DNA of 15,291 bases, from the NCBI RefSeq assembly GCF_946479885.1, contig NZ_CAMLHM010000073.1:1-15291 (forward strand). The letters are read 5' to 3'. The notes beneath the pieces are model-generated. The model did not search any database, was not told the origin of the DNA, and saw only the letters and a list, made by a program, of their open reading frames with translations. How positions within the stretch are numbered: position 1 is the stretch's first letter; every line of letters starts with the position of its first letter. Origin of the DNA: an uncultured Devosia sp. GTDB lineage: Bacteria > Pseudomonadota > Alphaproteobacteria > Rhizobiales > Devosiaceae. Below, piece after piece: positions 6,411 through 15,291 of the stretch. The position numbers and the translations under genes are program-made.

Positions 6411-6594
6411 GATCCTGATGCGGTCGATCACCCTAGCGCGGCAGGCTTGAACCAGAGCGCAACCGCTTGTTCATCTGGCGTTCAGCTTTGTGGACAAAGC
6501 CGGGAAGCGCGAGTGGTTCCACCATGAGACGGCGCCTGGCTGGGATATGCTAAAAGGCGGAATCGTCCGATTCGGACGCAGAGACGGGACGCGT

Positions 6595-8604
<2,010 letters not shown>

Positions 8605-8647
8605 GCGGCCGGGAGCCTTCTCTCATACGGGAGCCAGCAAGGGCCCC

Positions 8648-8691
8648 CTCACCCGTCGCTACGCGCCGACCTCTCCCCCAAAGGGAGAGGT
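8648..8691. repeat. Palindromic intergenic repeat, copy A
   Basis: It consists of CTCACCC (8648-8654), a variable spacer, then a 9-bp stem ACCTCTCCC (8669-8677) / GGGAGAGGT (8683-8691) with loop CCAAA. The hairpin is base-for-base identical (23 nt) to copy B at 15247-15269 read on the minus strand, which is also flanked by CTCACCC at a similar distance. It lies 44 nt after the parE stop and may serve as its transcription end. A dispersed REP-like family is inferred. Confidence 0.75.
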
Positions 8692-8727
8692 AAAGGGGCA
8701 GGAATAACCCTAACGCCGCCAAATCCG

Positions 8728-8755
8728 TTGACAGGCAAGGGGTTTGCGCTATGTT
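8728..8755 (+). promoter_or_regulatory. Strong sigma-70 promoter for the helicase transcript
   Basis: A perfect -35 TTGACA (8728-8733) and -10 TATGTT (8750-8755, 4 of 6 matches) are separated by 16 nt. Transcription should start near 8762, leaving a leader of about 230 nt before the helicase TTG start. This is the best housekeeping promoter in the window. Confidence 0.75.
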
Positions 8756-8761
8756 CCGCGC

Positions 8762-8994
8762 CGCTGGAGCATTTCTGGCTAGACGGTTTGTCATCACGAC
8801 ATCACCCGCCCTTGCCAAGGTGCCTCAGGGCCACTCCGTTGCTGCATTCGCGGCATTCCGTTTGGTGGCCAATCCAGTAGTGGACGCGTTTGCGTAACTT
8901 GGATCTTTCCAGTCCACTGCTGAAGACCCCGGCGCACCGTTCGAATGTCTCGGACTGGACCTGGCCCCGGGCCACATTTCTGGAATGACCTGAT
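8762..8994 (+). other. Structured untranslated leader of the DEAD-box helicase
   Basis: No convincing gene lies here, but several helices can form. GGCCAC (8829-8834) pairs with GTGGCC (8865-8870). CAGTAGTGGAC (8875-8885) pairs with GTCCACTGCTG (8912-8922), with one G-U pair. The latter competes with CCAGTCC (8909-8915) pairing to GGACTGG (8952-8958). TGGCC-CCG-GGCCA (8962-8974) forms a small hairpin 20 nt before the start. A mini-ORF ATG-ACC-TGA sits at 8985-8993. Long structured leaders are common for cold-inducible RNA helicases. The 8605-8761 part holds only copy A of the repeat and the promoter. Confidence 0.5.
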
Positions 8995-10485
<1,491 letters not shown>

Positions 10486-10571
10486 CCGGACAGCATTTGA
10501 CTGTGCATGCCGGACTTTTATTGCGGTAGCGCAGTTGTGTTCATTAACGCTGGGGCGGTATTTATCGGTGG

Positions 10572-10607
10572 TGACTCGGCCGCGGGGCAATTGACGCGGC
10601 TGAGTCA
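10572..10607. other. 13-bp stem-loop upstream of the GGDEF gene
   Basis: TGACTCGGCCGCG (10572-10584) pairs with CGCGGCTGAGTCA (10595-10607), with one G-U pair, around a 10-nt loop GGGCAATTGA. It lies between the helicase stop and the cyclase GTG, 14 nt before the latter's Shine-Dalgarno. No T-run follows on either strand, so it is not a typical intrinsic terminator. It could be a helicase 3' end, an mRNA leader structure or an operator. Confidence 0.6.
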
Positions 10608-10631
10608 GCGCAACGAGGCGCGAGGGAAGCA

Positions 10632-11705
10632 GTGTCCGAACAGGAATTCAAACGCGCGCTCGGTTACGCGAACTCGGCATTTGACCTGCTCAAGCGCAGC
10701 GGTATTCCGCCCTATCCCCAGTTCTATGAACTGCTCTACACCTATGCGACCGGTGTCAACCCGACGCTGAACAACCGGATCAATGCCATTTTCCGCAATG
10801 GCGATTCGCCATCCACGAACCTGGCCGAGACACTCTACAACGAGTTCCTCAAATCCGACGTCAACGACCGCATGTCGAGCGTGTCGGAGCGTATGCATGC
10901 GCGCATCGAGGCGGTGTATGAGGCCATCGACGCTGCCATGACCACCGCGAACGCCTATTCCGGCTCGCTGCAGTCGGCCAGCGGCGATCTGGAGCGCGAG
11001 ATTTCGGTTCCGGCGATGAAGGAACTGGCCGACAGGCTGCTGGGCGAGACCCGGCGCATGCAGGAGACCAACCGCGCACTGGAGCAGAAGCTCGAGGCAT
11101 CGCGCGACGACATCGCCTCGCTGCAGCGCGATCTCGACGACGTCCGGCGCGAGTCACTGCTCGACCCGCTGACCAAGATCGCCAATCGCAAGAGCTTTGA
11201 CGAAGGCATGGACCGGGCGATCGCCGAGGCCAGCGAGACAGACGCGCCGCTCTGCCTGATGATCATCGATATCGATCACTTCAAGAACTTCAACGACACC
11301 TACGGCCACCAGACCGGCGACCAGGTGTTGCGCCTGGTGGCGATGACGCTCAAATCCAACATCAAGGGCAAGGACCTTGCGGCCCGCTATGGCGGCGAGG
11401 AATTCGTCGCCATCCTGCCCTCGACCGATATGGAAGGCGCTGTCATCGTGGCGGAGAATATCCGCCGGGCGATCCAGGCCAAGGAATTGCTCAAGCGCTC
11501 GACCAACGAGAAGCTGGGCCGCATCACGGCCTCGTTCGGGGTCGCGGCCTACCGGGCGGGCGATACGCCGGCCATGCTGATCGAGCGTGCCGACCGCTGC
11601 CTTTATGCCGCCAAGCATGCCGGCCGCAACCGCGTCATCAGCGAGAGCGAGCTCGAGGCCATGCAGGCGCAGGCCGAAGAGACCAAGGACGTCTCGGCCG
11701 CCTAG
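10632..11705 (+). CDS. GGDEF-domain diguanylate cyclase
   Basis: A 357-residue soluble protein that should make cyclic di-GMP from two GTP. Residues 1-115 form an all-helical N-terminal domain, unnamed here, with the conserved-looking stretch GIPPYPQFYELLYTYATG. A coiled coil follows at about 120-175, then a GGDEF domain at 176-340. The active site GGEEF (254-258), the metal-binding D213 in IIDIDHF and DTYGHQTGD (222-230) are intact, so activity is likely. The usual inhibitory I-site RxxD, five residues before GGEEF, reads KGKD (245-248), with lysine for arginine. No membrane segment or sensory PAS/REC domain is seen. The start GTG at 10632 has AGGGA 4 nt upstream. The stop shares a CTAG with convergent aroA. 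The two PilZ proteins of this window could read its product, but they are far away. Confidence 0.93.
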   Translation: MSEQEFKRALGYANSAFDLLKRSGIPPYPQFYELLYTYATGVNPTLNNRINAIFRNGDSPSTNLAETLYNEFLKSDVNDRMSSVSERMHARIEAVYEAIDAAMTTANAYSGSLQSASGDLEREISVPAMKELADRLLGETRRMQETNRALEQKLEASRDDIASLQRDLDDVRRESLLDPLTKIANRKSFDEGMDRAIAEASETDAPLCLMIIDIDHFKNFNDTYGHQTGDQVLRLVAMTLKSNIKGKDLAARYGGEEFVAILPSTDMEGAVIVAENIRRAIQAKELLKRSTNEKLGRITASFGVAAYRAGDTPAMLIERADRCLYAAKHAGRNRVISESELEAMQAQAEETKDVSAA

Positions 11706-12982
11706 GCCGTCGGCTGCAATTCCACGCCCAAACCTGCCAGCATGTCCCAATAGGCCGGGTAGGTCTTGCCGGTGCAGGCCGGATCCAGGATGACAATGCC
11801 CGGAAGGCGCAGGCCGGCCAGCGCGAAGCTCATGGCGATGCGGTGATCGTGGTAGGTCTCGATCTTGATGCGGGCGTTGCGACCGGCCAGCTTCGCGGCC
11901 AGGGCGGGATCCGAGGCGACCAGCAGATCATCCCCCTCCTCCGTTCCCAAACCGGGCAGGATGCGGTTCAGTTCATTGGCGACAGCGCGAATCCGGTCGG
12001 TTTCCTTGACGCGCAGGTTGGCGATGCCGACAAAGCGGACCGGCTGGTTGTTGAAGGCGGCGAGCACGGCCAGGGTCGGGACGGCGTCCTGCATCTGCGA
12101 GCCGTCGATGACGGCCGGCATATCGGGAAACTGCGCGATGATGGCCTGGGCGGCGGCGTCGGGCTGGGTGAAGGCGTCGGCAGCGACGCCGAGGTCGATG
12201 CGCCCGCCGGTGAGCACTTCAATGCCCCACAGGTAGGTGGCGGCCGAGGCGTCGGGCTCGATCAGGAGGTCGGTGGCGGTGTAGCCGGTGGGTTGCACCA
12301 GCCAGGTGCCGGCGTCGAGCTGGTCCACTGAGGCGCCGAAGCTGCGCATGGCGGCGAGTGTCAGATCGACATAGCCGCGGGCGCCGATATCCTTGCCCGA
12401 AAGAGCCACGGTTATGGGGCCCTCGCCCAGTGGCGCGGCCATCAGCAAAGCGGAGACATATTGGCTGGAGAGGCCGGCATCGATCTCGACGCGGCCTGAG
12501 CCGAAATTGCCACGCCCGCGAACGGTAACCGGCGGGCAACCGGTCGGGCTCACGGCATCGATGCCCAGCGACTGGAGCGCGGTCACCAGCGGGCCGATGG
12601 GGCGCAGGCGCATCTCCTCGTCGCCGTCGACGACGACTTCGCCATCAACCGTAGCGACCGCGGCCGCGAGAAAGCGCGTGGCCGTGCCGGCATTGCCGAG
12701 GAAGAGCGGTCCCTCAGGCGCCTGCAGTCGGCCGGTGCTGGTGACGACGAAGCTGGTGGCGTCGGGCTCGTCCACCGTCACGCCCATCTGCCGCAGGGCA
12801 GCGGCCATCAGCACGGTGTCCTTGCTCTTGAGCGCACCGGTGAGCGTGCTCGTGCCATTCGCCAGGGCGGCCAGCAGCAAGGCGCGATTGGTGATCGACT
12901 TGGAACCCGGCGGCGAAACGCGGCCGATGAGCGGACGATTGGGGGGAACGATGGCGAGGGCGGGCGGGAGGGGGCTGGGCAT
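11702..12982 (-). CDS. aroA: 3-phosphoshikimate 1-carboxyvinyltransferase (EPSP synthase)
   Basis: A 426-residue enzyme joining phosphoenolpyruvate and shikimate-3-phosphate, the sixth step of the shikimate pathway and the target of glyphosate. Recognised by PGSKSITNRALLLAALANG (25-43), LGNAGTATRFL (95-105), EMRLRPIGPL (123-132), SSQYVSALLM (172-181), D299 in MQDAVPTL, KETDR (326-330), DHRIAMSFALAGL (379-391) and K406. The loop at 95-105 has F104 where the E. coli enzyme has Pro101. It also differs from the CP4-like class II enzymes known from Rhizobiaceae, and it looks closer to the fungal AROM type as I recall it. The start is ATG 12982; no good Shine-Dalgarno precedes it, so initiation may be weak or leaderless. 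The gene stands alone on the minus strand, not next to cmk and rpsA as in many alphaproteobacteria. Confidence 0.95.
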   Translation of the reverse strand: MPSPLPPALAIVPPNRPLIGRVSPPGSKSITNRALLLAALANGTSTLTGALKSKDTVLMAAALRQMGVTVDEPDATSFVVTSTGRLQAPEGPLFLGNAGTATRFLAAAVATVDGEVVVDGDEEMRLRPIGPLVTALQSLGIDAVSPTGCPPVTVRGRGNFGSGRVEIDAGLSSQYVSALLMAAPLGEGPITVALSGKDIGARGYVDLTLAAMRSFGASVDQLDAGTWLVQPTGYTATDLLIEPDASAATYLWGIEVLTGGRIDLGVAADAFTQPDAAAQAIIAQFPDMPAVIDGSQMQDAVPTLAVLAAFNNQPVRFVGIANLRVKETDRIRAVANELNRILPGLGTEEGDDLLVASDPALAAKLAGRNARIKIETYHDHRIAMSFALAGLRLPGIVILDPACTGKTYPAYWDMLAGLGVELQPTA

Positions 12983-13045
12983 GATGGCAGGGTGTTAGGA
13001 CATCGCTGAGGCGGATGCAATTGGTCCGCGCTGCGATGACGAACT

Positions 13046-13132
13046 CTGCGTTCCCTCGGACTTGATCCGAGGGCCATTCGCCGCCTGCATTGCGTCTAAA
13101 GCGGCCCTCGGGTCAAGCCCGAGGGAACGCAG
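13046..13132. repeat. Large inverted repeat (paired REP-like elements)
   Basis: Two 30-nt arms (13046-13075 and 13103-13132) are inverted copies with two differences, separated by 27 nt. Each arm is itself palindromic: CCCTCGGA...TCCGAGGG on the left and CCCTCGGG...CCCGAGGG on the right, each around CTTG/TCAA-type centres. The structure can therefore form either one 30-bp stem or two small hairpins, like a bacterial interspersed mosaic element. It starts 25 nt past the stop of the sufA-like gene and probably ends the suf transcript before aroA. Confidence 0.85.
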
Positions 13133-13156
13133 TGGATGTGGGGGACAGAGAGACGG

Positions 13157-13537
13157 TCAGGCCCCTGCCCGCGCCTCGGCAATCGCTTTCAAATCGGCGG
13201 CCTTGAGCGTCACGCTTTCGCCGCAGCCGCATTCGCCGGTCTGGTTGGGGTTCTTGAAGGTGAAACCCGCGCTCATCTTGGCCGTCTCGAAATCCATGAC
13301 CGTGCCGAGCAGGTACATGGTGGCCTTGGGGTCGATCCAGACATTGACGCCCTTGTCGGTCACGTGGTCGTCGCCCTTCACCGGCTCGGCCACATAGTCC
13401 ATCGTATAGGCGACACCGGCGCAGCCGGCATTCTTGATGCCGACGCGCAGGCCAATGACCGGCTGTTCGGAATCCTCGATGATCTCGGTGATGCGCTCGG
13501 CAGCGGCTGACGTCAGCGACATGATCTTGAAGGCCAT
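13157..13537 (-). CDS. sufA: A-type iron-sulfur carrier protein (SufA/IscA/HesB family)
   Basis: A 126-residue cytoplasmic protein that receives Fe-S clusters from the SufBCD scaffold and passes them to apo-enzymes. The family's three ligand cysteines are present: C39 in NAGCAGVAY and C103/C105 in ECGCGES. The first segment LTSAAAERI and the VWIDPKA stretch are also typical. The length fits the family (about 105-125), with a few extra residues at both ends. The start ATG 13537 is preceded only by a weak GAAAG; an internal ATG at 13522 (MSLTSAAAER) is a real alternative that would match shorter homologues. It is the last gene of the sufS-sufT-sufA unit, 51 nt after sufT, and the gap carries an inverted repeat. 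Naming it sufA rather than iscA or erpA rests on the operon. Confidence 0.9.
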   Translation of the reverse strand: MAFKIMSLTSAAAERITEIIEDSEQPVIGLRVGIKNAGCAGVAYTMDYVAEPVKGDDHVTDKGVNVWIDPKATMYLLGTVMDFETAKMSAGFTFKNPNQTGECGCGESVTLKAADLKAIAEARAGA

Positions 13538-13555
13538 CGGCGAACTTTCTATCGG

Positions 13556-13581
13556 CGTTTCACGATATATAGGACGAAACG
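13556..13581. promoter_or_regulatory. Inverted repeat between sufT and sufA
   Basis: CGTTTC (13556-13561) and GAAACG (13576-13581) flank a 14-nt AT-rich centre containing ATATATAG. On the minus strand TATATA could act as a -10 box, but no matching -35 lies at the right distance. It could be an operator for extra control of the sufA-like gene. I cannot match it to a known IscR, RirA or Irr site. Confidence 0.3.
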
Positions 13582-13588
13582 CGTCAGA

Positions 13589-13999
13589 TTACCACCAGTT
13601 CAAGGCGACTTGAGCCTCTTCGCTCATCCGCGAAGCGTCCCAGGGCGGATCGAACACCATATTGACCTCGACATCCTGGATGCCTTCGACGGCCCGGGCG
13701 GCGTTCTCGACCCAGCCGGGCATCTCGCCGGCCACCGGGCAGCCCGGCGCGGTCAACGTCATGTCGATGGTCAACTTTCGATCGTCGTCGAGGTCGACCT
13801 TGTAGATGAGGCCCAGTTCATAGATGTCGACTGGAATTTCCGGGTCATAGACGGTCTTGAGCGCGCCGATGAGATCGGACGTGATGCGCTCCACCTCGGC
13901 CTCAGGCAGCGTGCCGGAGACGTTGGGCGTGATGCGGTTTTCCGGAATAGTCGGAGCCGGAGCAATCTTGGATTCGTCGATTTCGATATCGTCGGTCAT
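13589..13999 (-). CDS. sufT: SufT, MIP18/DUF59-family Fe-S maturation factor
   Basis: A 136-residue protein of the DUF59 (MIP18) family that assists maturation of Fe-S proteins. Family signatures are YDPEIPVDIYELGLIY (51-66), LTAPGCPVAGEMPGW (82-96) with the conserved C87, and the ending DPPWDASRMSEEAQVALNW, which characterises the SufT branch. Residues 1-35 are an acidic, proline-containing extension ahead of the domain. The ATG at 13999 has GAGG six nt upstream, placed just after the sufS stop (12-nt gap), so it is co-transcribed and probably translationally coupled with sufS. Order and spacing agree with the alphaproteobacterial suf operons, in which sufT follows sufS. Confidence 0.93.
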   Translation of the reverse strand: MTDDIEIDESKIAPAPTIPENRITPNVSGTLPEAEVERITSDLIGALKTVYDPEIPVDIYELGLIYKVDLDDDRKLTIDMTLTAPGCPVAGEMPGWVENAARAVEGIQDVEVNMVFDPPWDASRMSEEAQVALNWW

Positions 14000-14011
14000 G
14001 GCTAGCCTCGC

Positions 14012-15232
14012 TTACGCGAAAAATTTCTGGGCGCGTTCAATGCCGTCCACCAGCGCGTCGACGTCGTCCTTGCCGTTATATAGGGCGAAGGAGGCGCGGC
14101 AGGTAGAGGTGACACCAAAGCGTTTGAGCAGCGGCATGGCGCAATGCGTGCCGGCACGGACGGCGATGCCGTAGCGGTCGAGAATGGTCGCGACGTCATG
14201 GGCGTGGGCGCCCGCCATCTCGAACGAGAAGATGCCGCCCTTATCAGGCGCCGTGCCGATCAGGCGCAGCGAATTGATGCGGCTGAGGCGTTCATCGGCA
14301 TACTGGGCAACCTCGTGCTCATGAGCGGCGATAGCGTCGCGGCCAAGCTCGTTCATATAGGTCAGCGCGGCCCCCAGGCCGATGGCCTGCACGATGGGCG
14401 GCGTGCCGGCCTCGAAACGATGAGGCGGTTCATTATACGTGATCGTGTCCATGGTCACGACGTCGATCATTTCGCCGCCGCCCTGGTAGGGCTGCATCTC
14501 TGCCAGCAGATCATACTTGCCATAGAGCACGCCGATGCCGGTGGGGCCGTAGAGCTTATGGCCGGTCATCACGTAGAAATCGGCGTCGAGGTGCTGCACA
14601 TCCACGCCGGAGTGGACAGCGCCCTGGCTGCCGTCGATCAGCACCGGAATGCCCCTGGCATGGGCAATCTCGATGATGGCTTTGATCGGGTTCACCGTGC
14701 CCAGCACGTTGGACATATGCGTAACCGCGACCATACGGGTCCGGTCGGTCAGCGCCGCCTCGAAGGCGTCCATGTCGAGGCTGCCGTCATCGCGCACATC
14801 GACCCATTTCAACGCCGCGCCCTTGCGCTCGCGGTGGAAATGCCACGGCACGATATTGGAGTGGTGCTCCATGATCGAGAGCACGATCTCGTCGCCCTCG
14901 GAGATCCGCGGACCGGCGAACGACTGCGCGACCAGGTTGATCGCCTCGGTGGCCGAGCGGGTGAAGATGATCTCTTCGGGCCGCGCCGCGTTGAGGAATT
15001 TCTGTGCCGCATGGCGGCCGCCTTCGTAAGCCTCGGTGGCGCGATTGGCCAGGGTGTGGAGACCGCGATGGACGTTGGCGTATTCGTGACGGAAGGCATA
15101 GTCCATGCGGTCGAGCACCTGCACCGGCTTCTGCGCCGAGGCGCCGCTATCGAGATAGACCAGCCGGTTTCCGTGGATGACCTCGGAGAGGATCGGGAAA
15201 TCGGCGCGGACTTTGGCTAGGTCGAAGGTCAT
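14012..15232 (-). CDS. sufS: Cysteine desulfurase SufS
   Basis: A 406-residue PLP enzyme that removes sulfur from cysteine, leaving alanine, and holds it as persulfide for cluster assembly on SufBCD. K226 in TGHKLYGPTGIG is the PLP Schiff-base lysine and C364 in RAGTHCAMPLL is the persulfide cysteine, the same residue numbers as in E. coli SufS. H123 (MEHHSN) and D200 (LIDGSQ) are the expected cofactor contacts. The short loop around C364 marks it as group II (SufS-like) rather than IscS-like. Full length for the family. The start ATG 15232 has AAGGAAGAG upstream. A palindromic repeat sits only 14 nt before the start codon, next to that Shine-Dalgarno. sufD and the rest of the operon are presumably beyond the right edge. 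No SufE is seen here. Confidence 0.97.
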   Translation of the reverse strand: MTFDLAKVRADFPILSEVIHGNRLVYLDSGASAQKPVQVLDRMDYAFRHEYANVHRGLHTLANRATEAYEGGRHAAQKFLNAARPEEIIFTRSATEAINLVAQSFAGPRISEGDEIVLSIMEHHSNIVPWHFHRERKGAALKWVDVRDDGSLDMDAFEAALTDRTRMVAVTHMSNVLGTVNPIKAIIEIAHARGIPVLIDGSQGAVHSGVDVQHLDADFYVMTGHKLYGPTGIGVLYGKYDLLAEMQPYQGGGEMIDVVTMDTITYNEPPHRFEAGTPPIVQAIGLGAALTYMNELGRDAIAAHEHEVAQYADERLSRINSLRLIGTAPDKGGIFSFEMAGAHAHDVATILDRYGIAVRAGTHCAMPLLKRFGVTSTCRASFALYNGKDDVDALVDGIERAQKFFA

Positions 15233-15246
15233 TGGTTCTCTTCCTT

Positions 15247-15291
15247 ACCTCTCCCTTTGGGGGAGAGGTCGACCGTCTTCGGTCGGGTGAG
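15247..15291. repeat. Palindromic intergenic repeat, copy B (cut by window end)
   Basis: ACCTCTCCC (15247-15255) and GGGAGAGGT (15261-15269) form a 9-bp stem. A second hairpin CGACCG-TCTT-CGGTCG lies at 15270-15285, then GGGTGAG at 15285-15291, where the window stops. Read on the minus strand, the first hairpin is identical to copy A at 8669-8691. It sits immediately upstream of the sufS ribosome binding site, inside what should be the suf operon. Confidence 0.75.

Noticed and set aside
6546..6551. TATGCT as -10 box for parE
   Set aside because: No -35 element lies at a suitable distance.
8751..8897. 48-codon ORF starting inside the helicase promoter -10 box
   Set aside because: The ATG overlaps the -10 element, so it would not be on the transcript from that promoter, and the sequence has no recognisable features.
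8939..8948. GTTCGAATG resembling a tRNA T-loop
   Set aside because: The flanking bases do not form a T-arm stem, and no acceptor or anticodon arm can be built around it.
8762..8994. Housekeeping small RNA (SRP, 6S or RNase P RNA) after the strong promoter
   Set aside because: The conserved SRP and RNase P core sequences are absent and the ends do not pair as in 6S RNA; a helicase leader is simpler.
14144..15220. 358-codon plus-strand ORF opposite sufS
   Set aside because: Shadow of sufS, whose catalytic residues are all in place.

Overview
The window is GC-rich chromosomal DNA. Its codon use and gene content fit an alphaproteobacterium of the Hyphomicrobiales, possibly a Devosia-like genus. 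That placement is inferred from the style of the proteins, the suf gene order and the palindromic intergenic repeats; no taxonomic search was possible. No rRNA, tRNA, CRISPR array, transposase, integrase or phage gene was seen.

Layout. (1) 1-863: the 3' part of glnA (glutamine synthetase) with a textbook intrinsic terminator. (2) 874-2214: a small nucleotidyltransferase (+) converging on a minus-strand pair, a CxxC membrane protein of DUF2892 type followed 4 nt later by an ECF-type sigma factor. (3) 2266-3784: two tandem paralogous PilZ-domain proteins (c-di-GMP receptors), minus strand. (4) 3912-5946: an ABC-F ATPase (minus) with a possible leader peptide and attenuator, divergent from an odd small plus-strand ORF whose reading continues in the +1 frame. 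(5) 6076-6410: a small secreted PepSY-like protein with a TTG start. (6) 6595-8604: parE, topoisomerase IV subunit B. (7) 8648-10485: a palindromic repeat, a near-consensus sigma-70 promoter, a roughly 230-nt structured leader and a DEAD-box RNA helicase with a low-complexity basic/acidic tail. (8) 10572-11705: a stem-loop and a GGDEF diguanylate cyclase. (9) 11702-12982: aroA (EPSP synthase), minus, converging on the cyclase. (10) 13046-15291: the end of a suf iron-sulfur operon on the minus strand (sufS, sufT, sufA-like), closed by a large inverted repeat. The operon probably continues past the right edge.

How the genes work together. Most are housekeeping: nitrogen assimilation, chromosome decatenation, RNA remodelling, shikimate pathway and Fe-S assembly. 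A c-di-GMP theme is shared by the cyclase and the two PilZ proteins, although they lie about 7 kb apart. SufS supplies sulfur, the A-type carrier passes on Fe-S clusters and SufT helps maturation.

I see no clear undescribed defence or mobile system. The parts most worth a second look are: the 5465-6075 stretch (ABC-F leader ORF plus a 68-residue product readable only through a +1 shift at CTA-TGA); the coupled CxxC membrane protein and ECF sigma factor, which has no classical anti-sigma neighbour; the helicase leader with competing helices; a diguanylate cyclase with a K-for-R change in the usual I-site; an AroA with an unusual PEP/glyphosate-site loop; and two convergent gene pairs whose stop codons share one CTAG.
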